Below, piece after piece: positions 45,085-57,623 of a stretch of DNA of 64,000 nucleotides. The translations under genes were made by a program, and so were the position numbers. This DNA comes from Erythroxylum novogranatense (taxonomy: Eukaryota > Streptophyta > Magnoliopsida > Malpighiales > Erythroxylaceae), in NCBI GenBank assembly GCA_029891385.1, contig CM057235.1, forward strand, positions 16,668,001 through 16,732,000. Reading direction: 5' to 3'. The number at the start of each line of letters is the position of its first letter. Positions within the stretch are counted from its first letter, which is position 1. The notes beneath the pieces were generated by a model. The model worked only from the letters and a program-made list of their open reading frames with translations, was not told where the DNA came from and searched no databases.

Positions 45085-47181
45085 TGTTGGAGTTATGTAA
45101 ATATAGTGCCCTAGAAAGCAAGTGTGTTTACATGTAACTTTATCTTCTTCAGTTACAGTTTTGTAATGAAAATATTTATTATTAATAAAACAAAAGAGTT
45201 TGGTTTTATCTGTATGAGCATTATATATCTGGTCATAAGGTACCAAGATTCATTTGTAAGTAATATACATATACATAGAGATGTATGGGAAACATGTATA
45301 TTATTAGAATCTGAATTAATTGATTCACAGTTGAATAATCAAGTTGGTCGTTTGATTATGGTTTAGACTGTAGTGTTGCGATTTATCTCCATATAAGTAA
45401 AGGAGTTTACTTAAAGGGAATGATGAGTTTCATATCATGATAGTAGTAGACTATCGATAATGGCACTATTAAATGAATCTGGAATCAAGTATGTTTTCAA
45501 GAATAAAGTGGGCCTTTACTTTAATCTTAAAACATACAACTTAAGCATTCGCTTATTATGAACCACAATCTTGATGAGTGCTGAACTCATATGTGTTTCA
45601 TTATAATTCTTGATATGATCGGAATGAATTTTTACAGGGTATTAATCCAGTGTCTGCATGTTGGAATTATTAATTGAAACATGTATCAGGGAACATTCAC
45701 TCAAATAAAGAGTTTATAGTGTTATCATCTTTTCTAGATGTTTTAAGGAGATTTGGTGATTAAACTGGCGCCAGTAGTTTGATGGACTAGCTACCCAGCA
45801 AGTCTTAACACTAAGATGAGATCTTGTGTGTTAATCACCATATAAAGTAAAATGAGAGATCTAGAAGAAAAAACCAACATAAGGGCAAAACGGTAATTTT
45901 ACCCTTTGTTGTGCGGATGGCTATAATAAGGTTCTAAATAGGGTTTGCAATTGGACATATTCTCATAATATTTAATAATTCAAGAGTTCAACTAATTGTC
46001 TTTAGTGGAATGACATTTAGTTAATAAGCTAGAATTAATTCCAATGAGATTGAATTATTTCTGGGCTTATTGGAGCTTGAATTATCAAAGTCCAATAAGA
46101 TTCCCCACTTGGCTTTAAGGAAGGTTATCAAGCTAAGTAAGAAGGCTTTAGAAGTCCATAATTGAATGATGGGCTTATACTAATTAATGGTTAATTGGAA
46201 GCCCATATGTTCATTTAGAAATGGGTTTGTTTTGGTTTAATGTAATTGATTAGATTAATTATATTAAAACAATTTTTTTTTAATGGAGAAGAAGCAATTT
46301 CGAAATTGTGTTAGGTTAGATGTGTAACCACACATTTGACATTAAAATACTAAATAAAGATGGTCTTTATTATGGTTCATCATTATTAAATGGAGTTATG
46401 AACTTACCATTAAATGGTTTAATGGTTGGCTTTTAATGTTGGCATGTAACCTATTTGCATTCATTAGATTAAAGATGAAAGATGTGCATTAGATGGACCA
46501 TCTTCCTTCTTTCTTCTTGCCAAAACCGAAATGGGTATTCAATTATAGGTTATGGTCTTTTGAAATAGCCATTTTAAAGATAAATGAAGTAAGTCTCATT
46601 TATTGGCTATTTGATGAGTGATTAATGTAAGAAGTGATGCATTGGATGCCTCTCACTCTTTCCATTGATGCATATTTCGAAATTGAGAGGTAAGAAAGGG
46701 TTCTTGCATGTTTTCTAGACATTCTCTCTTTTCATGCAAGGGAGAACCGAAATTCCTAAGTGAAAGAATTGAAAGAGTTTCAATTTTGGTTCTTCTTCTT
46801 CTAAGAAAATCTCCTCCAAATATTTCTTCTCCTTTCCCACCAAAGGATTTTGTTAACCTAGTTGTCCTTGAAGAACAAGTGGTAAATCTAATTGGTAGAG
46901 GATACTACTACAAGGAAGAAGATAGATTGCTAAAGGAAAAGACTCAAAGGCAAAGGATTTGGATATAAGAAGGAGAGGATAGCGCAGCGAGGATTTAAAG
47001 TCAGATGTGAAGAGTCGGTAATTCCTTTTATCTTGTTCTTGGTTTTATTATCCTTATACCATATCATGTATGGATTAGTATGTTGATTTGGATATATTGC
47101 TTCCGCTGCAAGATGATTTCTTAAAAGTTTTGAAATCTATCGTTTCTCCAAACTAAGCATGCTTTCTTTTCCGATCCAACA
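45085..47181 (+). repeat. F 5' LTR (2097 bp)
   Basis: TGTTGGAG...CCAACA. Holds an 86-codon open frame (46708-46968) that is also open in the other LTR (54242-54475, 77 codons). I treat that frame as leader sequence. Confidence 0.94.
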
Positions 47182-47183
47182 AT

Positions 47184-47195
47184 TGGTATCGAGCC
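47184..47195 (+). other. F primer-binding site
   Basis: TGGTATCGAGCC, close to the tRNA-iMet complement TGGTATCAGAGCC but one base short. Confidence 0.8.
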
Positions 47196-48690
47196 GTGTT
47201 TTCATGCATGATTTCGGTTCCTATATGGTGGATGCATGGGTTGGCAATCTTTTATGTATACTACATATTTTTATGTGATAGAAATATATATGGTGTATGT
47301 TACTCTTTGGTTGTCCATAGAAGTTAAATTTTATCTTGTAAGATTTCTTCATTTGGTTGTAACAAGGAGGTGGTCTATCATCACCATGTTTCCTCCTTGG
47401 TTTCTTTTTCTATTTTATTTGATTTTGTAATGTACAAATTGATGTAATGATGAAGAAGGAGCAGCCATGGATTGAAGAAATGGAAATGTAAAATTTTTGG
47501 TATATCCTTTTGTGTTTTGGCATAAGTTTTGTGAAAACTAAGTTGCCGGAATTTTTGTTTCAATGAATCATATTTCAGTTATGATTGGAAAACAAGTGCT
47601 GGTTTTTTGTTTCAAAGAATCCATTTTCAGTTTTGCTAAAATACTAAGTGCTGTGTTTAATTTTCATGAAATGAGTTTCGGTTTTAATAAAACAAGTGCT
47701 GGAATTTTTTGTCAAAACAAAGATTTGGTTTTCTAAAAATCTAGTGCTGGAATTTTATTTTTCAAAATGACAAAATTCTAATTTCATAAATGCCATTACA
47801 TTTTGTTTACCGAATGGGCCGGATCATGTTAGCGAAGAGTTCGAAGCGGAAGATCCAAGATGAAGAAGCATATTTTGGGCCTAAAAGGCTTGTAATTATT
47901 TTATGTTTCTAGGATGGACAATCAAAAGTGGCTTTATTAGTTCATGTGATGAATGGAGAAATGAATGCTTGTAATATGTGATATTATGTGATTGCATGTC
48001 ATTTAGAAAATTGCCAACCCTAGGCCTTGCCATGCATTCATTATGTATGAGATATATAATGAAACAATATAGGATGGATAATAAATTGCATCTAGACAAG
48101 ATGGTATTTAAAACTTAAAGCCCAAAAGATTGAGTGGGAGAGGATGCTCTGTGAGAGTCCACGGTCTCCAAATGATGGCCCGTTTGCATGTGGTGAAGTG
48201 TTACTCCCCATCGGAGGCATGGATCCTAGATCTTGCATGGTTTGGGTCTCCTTAAGGATAAGTCCACTTAATGATAGCAAATATGACCTCCACCGAGGCA
48301 TGATTTGTAGGTATCTTTAGTGAATGAATCAAATGGTTATACACTCAACATTTTTATCAATAAACCGCCCACCGTAGCTCATTGGTAAAAGTATGGACCA
48401 AATTAAGACGCTTCTTAAAAATTGAGCATGAGATGATTGGTAGTTTTTGAGTGGGAGGGTCCCAGTTTTTCTTTTAATAGATAAGATGGCCCACCGTCAC
48501 TTAGTCTCATTATAGATAAGAAAAATAACCGTCAGATAATGTTTTAATTTTTAAGTTTTGTTAAATCTATCATCATGCATACATGCATCATGATTTTATA
48601 CAAAGTTCCATAAATTGTTGACTAGTATGCTCATGTTTTAATAATTTATATTTTCGGACATAATCAACCATAAAATGAATCCACTCACCC
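47196..48690. other. F leader region without recognised coding
   Basis: Long AT-rich stretch between primer site and gag (about 1.5 kb). Runs such as AAGTGCTGG and TTTTGTTTCAA recur loosely at 47590-47760. No domain read. Confidence 0.6.
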
Positions 48691-49500
48691 CGCTTCTTGA
48701 CTAATAACAAATTGGAAAATGGAGACAAGTTTAATGAATGGAGACGTAACCTTGACATTGTTCTTCAATATGAACGTATTTCATGGGTGTTAACTGAAAA
48801 TGAGCCTACACCTCTAAGTGGAGATGCAACTCCTGAGCAAGTCCAACAACATGAGCGTTGGCGGAATCGCCGATAAGACTACTAAGTGTTATATTCGCTT
48901 CTATCGGTGACATGTTGCAAAAGCAAATTGCTTGTATGAAAACTGCTAGTGTAATGGTCCATCACCTACATGAGATGTTTGGTGTGAGGACTAGGTCTGT
49001 AAGAGTGAAAGCTATCCAAACCTTTCATAATCTCGACATGAAACACAGTGAACCGGTCTTGGGATTACATGATGAAGGTAATCTCTGCGGTCACCGAGGT
49101 GAGATGCTTAGGCGGATATGGATGCGGACACGCAGATGATTATGATCATCAATAGCTTAAACTCTTCTTTTCAGCAGTTTAAGTTAGACTATGAGCTCAA
49201 CAAAGAAGGATTACACCTTAAGTAAGTTGATGAATACCCTCCGAGCACGGAGGAAATATTGAATATTAAGGCTCATGGGCCGAAGTTAATGTAGCTTCTT
49301 CTTCTAAGCCAAGGGTAAGGGCAAGGAAAGAAGAAGGGTCCAATGAAAAGAAGGCCCAAATAGGGTCAAGGCCAAACCCATGAAAAAGAAGGCCAAAGAG
49401 AACATCAAAGGAAAGTGTTTCCACTGTGATGAGATGGGCCATCGAAAAGAAACTGTCCGCCTACCTAGAGTCCCTCAAAAGCAAACAAGGTATGGGCTTC
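48691..49500 (+). pseudogene. F gag remnant
   Basis: Open piece 48858-49139 contains GDMLQKQIACMKTASVMVHH LHEMFGVRTRSVRVK, the UBN2-type capsid region of copia Gag; flanking sequence is out of frame. Knuckle text KCFHCDEMGHRK at about 49414-49450 is followed by a shift that loses the last cysteine from frame. Lysine-rich linkers precede it. Confidence 0.83.
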
Positions 49501-50700
49501 CTAAGTTTGTTAGGAACTAGAAATGTGGTAGATTTATCTACTTCTTGGATATTAGATTCAGAGCCACTAACCATGTTTGTAATTCTTTGCGAGGGTTCCA
49601 GAAAGGAAAAGACTTCCTAAAGGCCGCCAAGTTAAGATAGCAGATGGTTCCTATGTTTCAGCAGAATCAGTGGGAGTAGTTATCTCGGACTTTCCTAGAG
49701 GTCATAGGTTATATTTGGAAGATGTTTATTACATGCCAATGATTGTAAGGAACATGATTTACATTTTTGTCTAATAAAATCTGGCTATTCCTTATATTTT
49801 GAAAAGGTTGTTTCAATATATGAGAATAAGGATTTTATTTGTGAAGCGATAATTAAACATGGATTGTTTTTTATAGAACCTATGAAAGACTCACTAAACA
49901 CCACAGAATTGATAAAACCAAGACAATCCAATATCTCTAGCATTAATTCAAAGTATCTGTGGCATCTAAGGATGGGTCATATCAATCGAAAAAGACTTGA
50001 CAAAGTTAGTAAAGGATGGGATCCTTATGGGCTTGGATAGTGATCCATTACCCACTGTGAATCTTGTATTGAAGGAAAATGACAAAAGCCTCATTTCCTT
50101 CTAAAGGAAACAGATTTGAATCCACATTGGACATGGTACATAATGATGTGTGGGGGCCCATGAATGTACAAGCTAGAGGAGGTTATGAATATTTCATAAC
50201 TTTTATAGATGATTACTCAAGACATGGCTATTTGTATTTGATGCATAAAAGAGTGAATCTTTTGAAAAGTTCAAAGAATTCAAAGTGAAGTCGAGAAGCA
50301 ACTTGGCAAGCCATTAAAACAACTTCGATCGATCGAGGTGGTGAGTATTTATCCGGAGAGTTCAAGCAATATTTAATTGACAATGGAATTGTTTCCAATT
50401 TGTCGACTCCTCGTACACCTCAACAGTAATGGTGTAGCGAGAGGAGAAATAGAACTCTATTGGAAATGGTAAGATCAATGATGTCCTATGCTAGCCTTCC
50501 AGAATCGTTCTGGGGATATGCCATACAAACGGCAACATATCTTCTTAACTTTGCTCCATCCAAATCGGTGCCTAAAACACCTAGGGAGTTGTGGACTGGC
50601 CGAGTGCCTTCATTGAGGCACTTGAGGACTTGAGCCCATGTTCTAAAGCCTGAATCCACAAAGGTGGAACCAAGGTCAGAAGTATGTTTGTTTGTAGGAT
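49501..50700 (+). pseudogene. F protease and integrase remnant
   Basis: Protease: STSWILDSEPLTMF at about 49535, where the family has WILDSG; the glycine is lost by a small indel. Pre-integrase: LWHLRMGHINRKRLDKV at about 49960. Integrase core: LDMVHNDVWGPMNVQARGGY then EYFITFIDDYSRHGYLYLM (50100-50250), which includes the first catalytic aspartates. ARG-rich text near 50440 (ERRNRTLLEMVRSMMSY-like) holds the glutamate but follows an in-frame TAA and a frame change. Confidence 0.87.
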
Positions 50701-52130
50701 ATCTTACGAGAACTCGAGGGTACTATTTTTACAGTCCTCATGATAGGAAGGTATTTGTGTCGACAAATGCAAACTTCTTAGAGGAAGAGTTTGTGAGAAA
50801 TCACAAAGGAAGAAGTGAATTAGTAGTAAAGGAGTTAGCAATTTCATCCAAACCAAGAGTTGTTTTGGATATGACAGAACAAGATGTCGAAATGGATTCA
50901 AGAGTTGAATCAGAAGTGCAACCTGAACATTAAGATGTGCCTAGACGTAGTGGGAGGGTTGTGAGACAACCAGATAGGTATTCGGGTTTAGGAGAAGGCT
51001 TAATTGCCATCTCGCATCAAGAAGAAACAGATCCCGTTACGTATACACAAGCTATTAATGATGTTGATGCAAGAAAATGGCTCAAGGTAATGGAATCGAA
51101 ATAGATTCTATGTATACTAATGAAGTTCAGGTCCTTGTAGATCTACCACCGTGTCTAAAAACCATAGGGTGTAAATGGATCTACAAAAGGAAAAGGGATC
51201 GGATGGAAAGGTAGAGACCTTTAAAGCTAGATTGGTAGCTAAAGGCTATACTCAAAAGGAGGGTATAGACTACAAGGAGACTTTTCTCCGGTTGCCATGC
51301 TTAAGTCCATCAGATTCTTTTGGCCATAGCAATTATTTCGATTATGAAATATGGCAAATGGATGTCAAGACCGCATTTCTGAATGGAGATCTTGAGGAGA
51401 CCATTTATATGGCCCAACCGTAGGATTCATTGAGCTAGGTAATGAGCATAAGGTTTGCAAGTTGCAAAGGTCCATTTATGGACTTAAGCAAGCATCTAGG
51501 TCTTGGAACATTAGGTTTGATAAGGCTATCAAAACCTATGGGTTCATACAAAACCTAGATGAGCCTTGTGTTTACAAAAGAATACAAGAAGGTAAGGTTA
51601 CTTTCCTAATCCTGTATGTTGATGACATTCTGCTCATTGGGAATGATGTGGGAATGTTATATGCGGTTAAGGGATGGCTGAATGAATAGTTTTCAATGAA
51701 GGATTTGGGAGAGGCTACCTATGTTCTAGGGATCAAACTTATAAGGGATCGTAAGAACAAGAAGATAGTTTTGTCTCAACTAACTTACATTAAAAATATG
51801 CTCAATAAATTCGCCATGCAAGATTCCAAAAGGGGTTTCACTCCTACTAGACATGGAATCAAACTTTCAAAGGAACAAGCACCTAAAACCCAAGAGGAGG
51901 TTGAACGCATGCGTAACATTCCATATGCTTCGGGAGTTGGTAGTTTGATGTATGCAATGCTGTGCACTAGACCGGATATCTTACTACGCAAAGGACCGTA
52001 GCGATTTCAGTCCAATCCAGGAATGGAACATTGGACTGCGGTTAAATGTATACTTAAGTATCTTCGTAGGAAGAAGAACTTAATGCTTGTTTACTCGAAG
52101 TAATCTTATTCCGACAGATATACGGATTCG
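50701..52130 (+). pseudogene. F reverse transcriptase remnant
   Basis: Hinge acidic segment (50664-50933), then [62 protein letters not shown], the catalytic LILYVDDILLIGNDVGML, MKDLGEATYVLGIKLIRDRK, LSQLTYIKNMLNKFAMQDSK and IPYASGVGSLMYAMLCTRPD. Spread over three frames with stops at about 51421, 51687 and 51999. Confidence 0.93.
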
Positions 52131-52591
52131 ATTTCCAATCGATGTTGATTCAAGGAAATCAACTTCGGTTCTATATTTACTTTAGGAGGTGGAGCCATAG
52201 TTTGAGGAGTGTCAAGCAATCTTGTATTGCCGATTCGACTATGGAGGTTGAGTATGTTGCTGCTTGTGAAGCAAAGAAGGAAGCGATCTGGCTTCGGAAG
52301 TTCCTAAATGATTTGGAGGTAGTTCCAGAGGCAGAAAAAGCCATTACACTTTATTGTGATAATAGTGGGGCAGTGGCTAATTCTAAAGAACCTCGAAACC
52401 ACAAAGCTGCCAAACACATTGAGCGAAAGTATCATCTCATAAAGGAGATAATACAACGTGGAGAAGTGGATGTCGTAAAGATTCCTATAGAGCAAAACCT
52501 TGCTGATCCGTTCACAAAGACATTGACTCAAAAGAGCTTTGAGGGTCACCTAAAAGGGATGGGAATGAAGGATATGTCAAACTTGCTTTAG
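52131..52591 (+). pseudogene. F RNase H remnant
   Basis: Open frame of 149 codons ending at 52591: STMEVEYVAACEAKKEAIWL RKF, LYCDNSGAVANSKEPRNHKA, KHIERKYHLIKEIIQRGEVD and NLADPFTKTLTQKSF, the copia RNase H and its C-terminus. The upstream part (YTDSDF-type first aspartate) is frameshifted. Confidence 0.9.
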
Positions 52592-52593
52592 GG

Positions 52594-52605
52594 AAAGTGG
52601 GAGAT
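52594..52605 (+). other. F polypurine tract
   Basis: AAAGTGGGAGAT just before the 3' LTR; typical for copia elements. Confidence 0.85.
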
Positions 52606-54686
52606 TGTTGGAGTTATGTAAATATAGTGCCCTGGAAAGCAAGTGTGTTTACATGTAACTTTATCTTCTTCGCCATGCTTTGTAATGAAAATATTTATTA
52701 TTAATAAAACAAAAGAGTTTGGTTTTATCTGTATGAGCATTATATATCTGGTCATAAGGTACCAAGATTCATTTGTAAGTAATATACATATACATAGAGA
52801 TGTATGGGAAACATGTATATTATTAGAATCAATTAATTGATTCACAGTTGAATAATCAAGTTGGTCGCTTTGATTATGGTTTAGATCGTAGTGTTGCGAT
52901 TTATCTCCATATAAGTAAAGGAGTTTACTTAAAGGGAATGATGAGTTTCATATCATGATAGTAGTAGACTATCGATAATGGCACTATTAAATGAATTGAA
53001 TCAAGTATGTTTTCAAGAATAAAGTGGGCGTTACTTTAATCTTAAAACATACAACTTAAGCATTCGCTTATTATGAACCACAATCTTGATGAGTGGTGAA
53101 CTCATATGTATTTCATTATAATTTTGATATGATCGGAATGAATTTTTACAGGTATTAATCCGATGGTCGCATGTTGGAATTATTAATTGAAACATGTATC
53201 GTGAACATTCACTCAAATAAAGAGTTTATAGTGTTATCATCTCTTCTAGATGTTTTAAGGAGATTTAGTGATTAAAATGGCGCCAGTAGTTTGATGGACT
53301 AGCTACCCAGCAAGTCTTAACACTAAGATGAGATCTTGTGTGTTAATCACCATATAAAGTAAAATGAGAGATCTAGAAGGAAAAACCAACATAAGGGCAA
53401 AATGGTAATTTTACCCTTTGTTGTGCGGATGGCTATAATAAGGTTCTAAATAGGGTTTGCAATTGGACATATTCTCATAATATTTAATAATTCAAGAGTT
53501 CAACTAATTGTCTTTAGTGGAATGACATTTAGTTAATAAGCTAGAATTAATTCCAATGAGATTGAATTATTTTTGGGCTTATTGGAGCTTGAATTATCAA
53601 AGTCCAATAAGATTCCCCACTTGGCTTTAAGGAAGGTTATCAAGCTAAGTAAGAAGGCTTTAGAATTCCATAATTGAATGATGGGCTTATACTAATTAAT
53701 GGTTAATTGGAAGCCCATATGTTCATTTAGAAATGGGCTTGTTTTGGTTTAATGTAATTGATTAGATTAATTATATTAAAACAATTTTTTTTAAATGGAG
53801 AAGAAGCAATTTAGAAATTGTGTTAGGTTAGATGTGTAACCACACATTTGACATTAAAATACTAAATAAAGATGGTCTTTATTATGGTTCATCATTATTA
53901 AATGGAGTTATGAACTTACCATTAAATGGTTTAATGGTTGGCTTTTAATGTTGGCATGTAACCTATTTGCATTCATTAGATTAAAGATGAAAGATGTGCA
54001 TTAGATGGACCATCTTCCTTCTTTCTTCTTGCCAAAACCGAAATGGGTATTCAATTATAGGTTATGGTCTTTTCAAATAGCCATTTTAAAGATAAATGAA
54101 GTAAGTCTCATTTATTGGCTATTTGATGAGTGATTAATGTAAGTGATGCATTGGATGCCTCTCACTCTTTCCATTGATGCATATTTCGAAATTGAGAGGT
54201 AAGAAAGGGTTCTTGCATGTTTTTAGACATTCTCTCTTTTCATGCAAGGAGAACCGAAATTCCTAAGTGAAAGAATTGAAAGAGTTTCAATTTTGGTTCT
54301 TCTTCTTCTAAGAAAATCTCCTCCAAATATTTCTTCTCCTTTCCTACCAAAGGATTTTGTTAACCTAGTTGTCCTTGAAGAACAAGTGGTAAATCTAATT
54401 GGTAGAGGATACTACTACAAGGAAGAAGATAGATTACTAAAGGAAAAGACTCAAAGGCAAAGGATTTGGATATAAGAAGGAGAGGATAAGCGGAGGATTT
54501 AAAGTCAGGCGAAGGAGTCAAGAATTCCTTTTATCTTGTTCTTCGTTTTATTATCCTTATACCATATCATGTATGGATTAGCATGTTGATTTGGATATAT
54601 TGCTTCCACTGCAAGATGATTTCTTAAAAAGTTTTGAAATCTATCGTTTCTCCAAACTAAGCATGCTTTCTTTTTCCGATCCAACA
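52606..54686 (+). repeat. F 3' LTR (2081 bp)
   Basis: Collinear with 45085-47181, with scattered 1-6 bp indels (for example near 52828, 53155 and 54140). Confidence 0.94.
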
Positions 54687-57154
54687 GTATAGTGATTTCC
54701 AAGTTGATTTCATGAAAGGTGTAACATGGTTTCTCAATTGAAGTGAGATTTACATGGGTTTTTGGTTTTTAATGAAGAGAGAGAAGGAAGAGAAGAGGAA
54801 CAAGAGTTGTAGCAAGGAAACCAAGGATTTGGCAAGTCTTAAAGGTGGGTTCCATATTTATCTTTATATTTATGAGCCATTAATGCAAGTTGATAAATGA
54901 TACTAATGAATGTTTGTTACTTGTAAGTGAGTATAAATGATTGCTATAAATGCTTGTGTTAGTTGTGGTTAGATGACATTAATCATGAGTTATGTGTAAA
55001 TGAAAATAATACATGTTGATGATTTGATGATGGTTGAGTTAGTATTGAATGAAGTAGCTTAAATGAGTATGAATGCACAATATGACTTATGCATGAAATG
55101 TACAATATGAAATATGCATGAAAGATAAGATTTTCAAGAAAACGGTGAATTGGATGAGAACGGTCCAATTTTATTGTTATGCATGATTGTTATGTTATGT
55201 GGGTAAGGTATAGTCCCAAGAATCGTCACGTGTACGTCGACCATGAAAAGGCTTCGCCCGCCTGCCCGATTGTGGCATAGGATGATCCATTAATTTGACT
55301 CCTCAAGATTTGCCCATATAAGCTCATAAAATGAGACTATATGGTTGCCATGAATATGGACTTACCGAGCCATTTGATGTGTTTCATATGTGATTACATG
55401 AAATTGCAAGAATTATAAATGTTCGAATTGTGAGAAATTATGTTTATGTATTGATGAAAATTGCATGATGCATGTATTATGATTTCATTAAAAGATTGCT
55501 TAATGTGTGAATAACTAAACAGACATGCTTGTTATATAAATATAAATGTGTTACTCGCGGAGCGAAAGCTCACCCCCCCTCAATTCTCCAGGAAATGAGC
55601 AGGATCCCGAGGAGCAAGCTTAAAGGCATTTACTCCAAGAGTTTTCTTTTGGTTTTGTGATTGCAATGATTTTTGTAAAACAATGCTTTTGTTGCATTTT
55701 GAGAATGATATTGTACTTTGAAGTTTCATGTAATTGGACTTAAAATGCCCACTAAAGCATTGTATGAAATATGACATGATTTGATGGAGATGGAATGAAT
55801 GAGTTATGATTCAAAAGTGAATTTTAAACCCTAATGTATAATGCTTGATTGTATAACCTTTGATCTTTTGAGATGATGCATGAGATGGCATGAATATCAT
55901 ATAGGTAGGTAAATGTTATGAGGTTGGGATTGATGGTCATGCATGTGTAATGAAGGTGAGAATGAGGCTTGTGTGAGGTTGATTGTGCAAAGTCTTGTAG
56001 ATGTGTTAAATTAGTTAGACAATAGAAGTTAGAAGTTGAGAGTTATGATGGTTGAAAGTTAGCAGGATGCATAAGTCTTGTTTATGAGGATAGCTTTGAT
56101 GGTTGCGTGGGAATCTAGGGTTTGATGGACAAATCAATCAAGAATTGATAGAATGATAAAATAAGTTGGATGTTTGGAGTTGTTATGAAGTATTTAGTAG
56201 TAGAGTAAGTGAATCTTGCAAGATTACAAGTGTATTTGGTGTTAGGAATAAATTAGGAATAAGCGACCTAATTAGAGTGCGAATTTCATTTTTAGGCCTC
56301 TAATATGAGTTATAGATCAGGATGTGTAAATATTGATTGGTATAAAGATTACATTAATCCGACATTTGTAGCAAAAGTTATGGCGTTTTTACCAAAGTAT
56401 ATGAAATATACATCGGGATATGAATATGAAGGATTGTTTTGATCATAACTTCCTCATCAGACCTCCAAATGAAGTGATTTTTTAGCCATGGATTCATGAG
56501 ACATGTAGGTACCTACCCATAAGAATTGGTTTCATTTGGAGTTAAATTGAAAGAGTTGGCATGAGATCAAGTAAAGGGTCAGTCGAGAGAGCGTGATCGA
56601 GATATGATCACATGTTGGTATTTTGTCGATATCTTGAGTTATAGAACTCCGATTGAAGCGGTCCTTATCTTAAATTAAACAAGACTCATAAGGCTATGAT
56701 TTACAAGAGAAATCAATTTAAAATTAGAGTTAAATGAAATAAACCCTACAAGGCAAGATGATCAAGTTTCATATTTTACGGTTCAAGAGTTGGACTCCGG
56801 TAATGGGATCCAACATTTGGCAACTCCAAAATAGCTATATCTAGTAATTAAGTTAGCTCAGAGGCTTTTGGTATTTATAATCATATTAAGTATAAGCATT
56901 CAATTGTATCATATGCATTTTGTATTTTGCAATAAGCCAGTGGTGTGGTTTTTGTTATGTAAATAAATTTTTTCAAACTCTTTTGCTTTGTAATGAAATC
57001 AAGAATTGAAAAAGATCTTTTATGTATGTTTATGTTTATCTTCTTAGTTGAGATTGGGAATTGTTATTAGTAATGGCATATGATATTGTATGGTATTAAA
57101 AAGAAATGTACGTATGTTTGTATTATTTAATGTTGGTGGTTTGGGTTTTGTACG

Positions 57155-57312
57155 AAGGTTTCGCCGCGGCGTACCGATAGCCATGAGGCCCAGAGTACAC
57201 TGCGGCGAACCATTCCCGAAGAGTGCGTGTGTTAGAGTGTGGAACTTCACCGCTGCGAAGCCAAAACTTTCGCCGCGATGACTGCATGAGAGGAGACTTC
57301 ACCGCGGTGAAC
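57155..57312. repeat. second GC island, D 3' LTR (long form)
   Basis: TTTCGCCGCGGCGTACC, CTGCGGCGAACC, TTCACCGCTGCGAAG, CTTTCGCCGCGATG and TTCACCGCGGTGAACC. Roughly 150 bp longer than the left-LTR counterpart at 35108-35165. Confidence 0.85.
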
Positions 57313-57440
57313 CCGCCAATGCTAACGCTGGAATTTCTTTCAGTGGGGAGGTTTCAAGGTGTCTCTCGCACGATCTCCCCCGATCGCCCCGATTGGGCAT
57401 TTTGAGATTTGATGCTAGACTCGGTTCCATCAATAACATC

Positions 57441-57623
57441 CTACTCTAATACCAAATGTATAAAGAGAAAAGAAAATGAACAGTAGAGAAATAGAAACAT
57501 CTTTTATTATTCACACTCATTTGAAACTTCAACATAACGATAATAAATATATAGGCTTTAGGTCCTTACAAATAGGAAGCATGTAGCCCACACTTTTAAC
57601 AGTGAAACAAATAAAATATTACC
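57441..57623 (-). repeat. G 5' LTR (partial) and primer site
   Basis: Complement of 57441-57454 reads TGGTATTAGAGTAG, a one-base variant of the iMet primer site. From 57457 the sequence matches G's left LTR up to AATAAAATATTA at 57623. The last about 83 bp of LTR are missing or replaced. Confidence 0.78.

Larger units (their letters stand above)
45085..54686 (+). mobile_element. F: Ty1/copia element with 2.1-kb LTRs, defective
   Basis: LTRs 45085-47181 and 52606-54686 begin TGTTGGAGTTATG and end TTCCGATCCAACA. Duplication GTATA at 45080-45084 and 54687-54691. Primer site and polypurine tract are in place. Domain order is gag, protease, integrase, RT, RNase H, which is copia. LTRs look very similar by eye, whereas the coding region has many small indels and stops. 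Clade not assigned; LTR length is unusual for most copia groups other than SIRE-like ones. Confidence 0.94.
44465..56815 (+). mobile_element. E: solo LTR in D 3' LTR, carrying F
   Basis: TGTTACCCCCAG...GGGATCCAACA with duplication TTTGG at 44460-44464 and 56816-56820. Removing F leaves about 2.74 kb of LTR (44465-45084 plus 54692-56815) with no coding domain, hence a solo LTR. Shares the TCACGTGTACGTCGAC / CGCCCGCCTGCCCGATTGTG block (55225-55276) with B and D. Confidence 0.92.
20203..57424 (+). mobile_element. D: decayed Ty3/gypsy element hosting B, H, E and F
   Basis: Left LTR parts (20203-20537, 34106-35256) and right LTR parts (42340-44464, 56821-57424) align over a shared stretch of about 1.4-1.5 kb, both interrupted by younger insertions. 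A primer site (35261-35274), a relic gag/pol (38798-42320) and a polypurine tract (42321-42339) lie between. The first about 1.1 kb of the left LTR is missing, and the right LTR lacks the terminal CTGCAACA seen at 35249-35256. The pentamer TTCCA flanks both outer junctions (20198-20202, 57425-57429), although neither end is a normal TG/CA terminus. Coding content is ruined. Confidence 0.82.
42340..57424 (+). repeat. D 3' LTR, interrupted by E
   Basis: TGTTGGCCCCC start after the polypurine tract. 42340-44464 and 56821-57424 are LTR, and E lies between at duplication TTTGG. Contains the full 5' portion missing from the left LTR. Confidence 0.88.
16025..57623 (-). mobile_element. G: decayed Ty1/copia element split by D
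   Basis: Short LTRs at 16025-16272 and 57457-57623 share AGAAACATCTTTTATTATT..CACTCA..TGAAACTTCAAC and AATATATAGGCT.TAGGTCCTTACAAATAGGAAGCA. The coding region between 16290 and about 20202 reads on the minus strand in copia order (gag, protease, integrase, RT, RNase H from right to left). The primer site complement is at 57441-57454, separated from gag by the 37-kb insertion D. So the element is the outermost host of the central nest. Every domain carries stops and frameshifts. Confidence 0.82.

Noticed and set aside
46708..46968. 86-codon open frame in F LTR as a gene
   Set aside because: Present in both LTRs because they are copies; no recognised domain, and the same sequence would be leader RNA. 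Kept only as a note.
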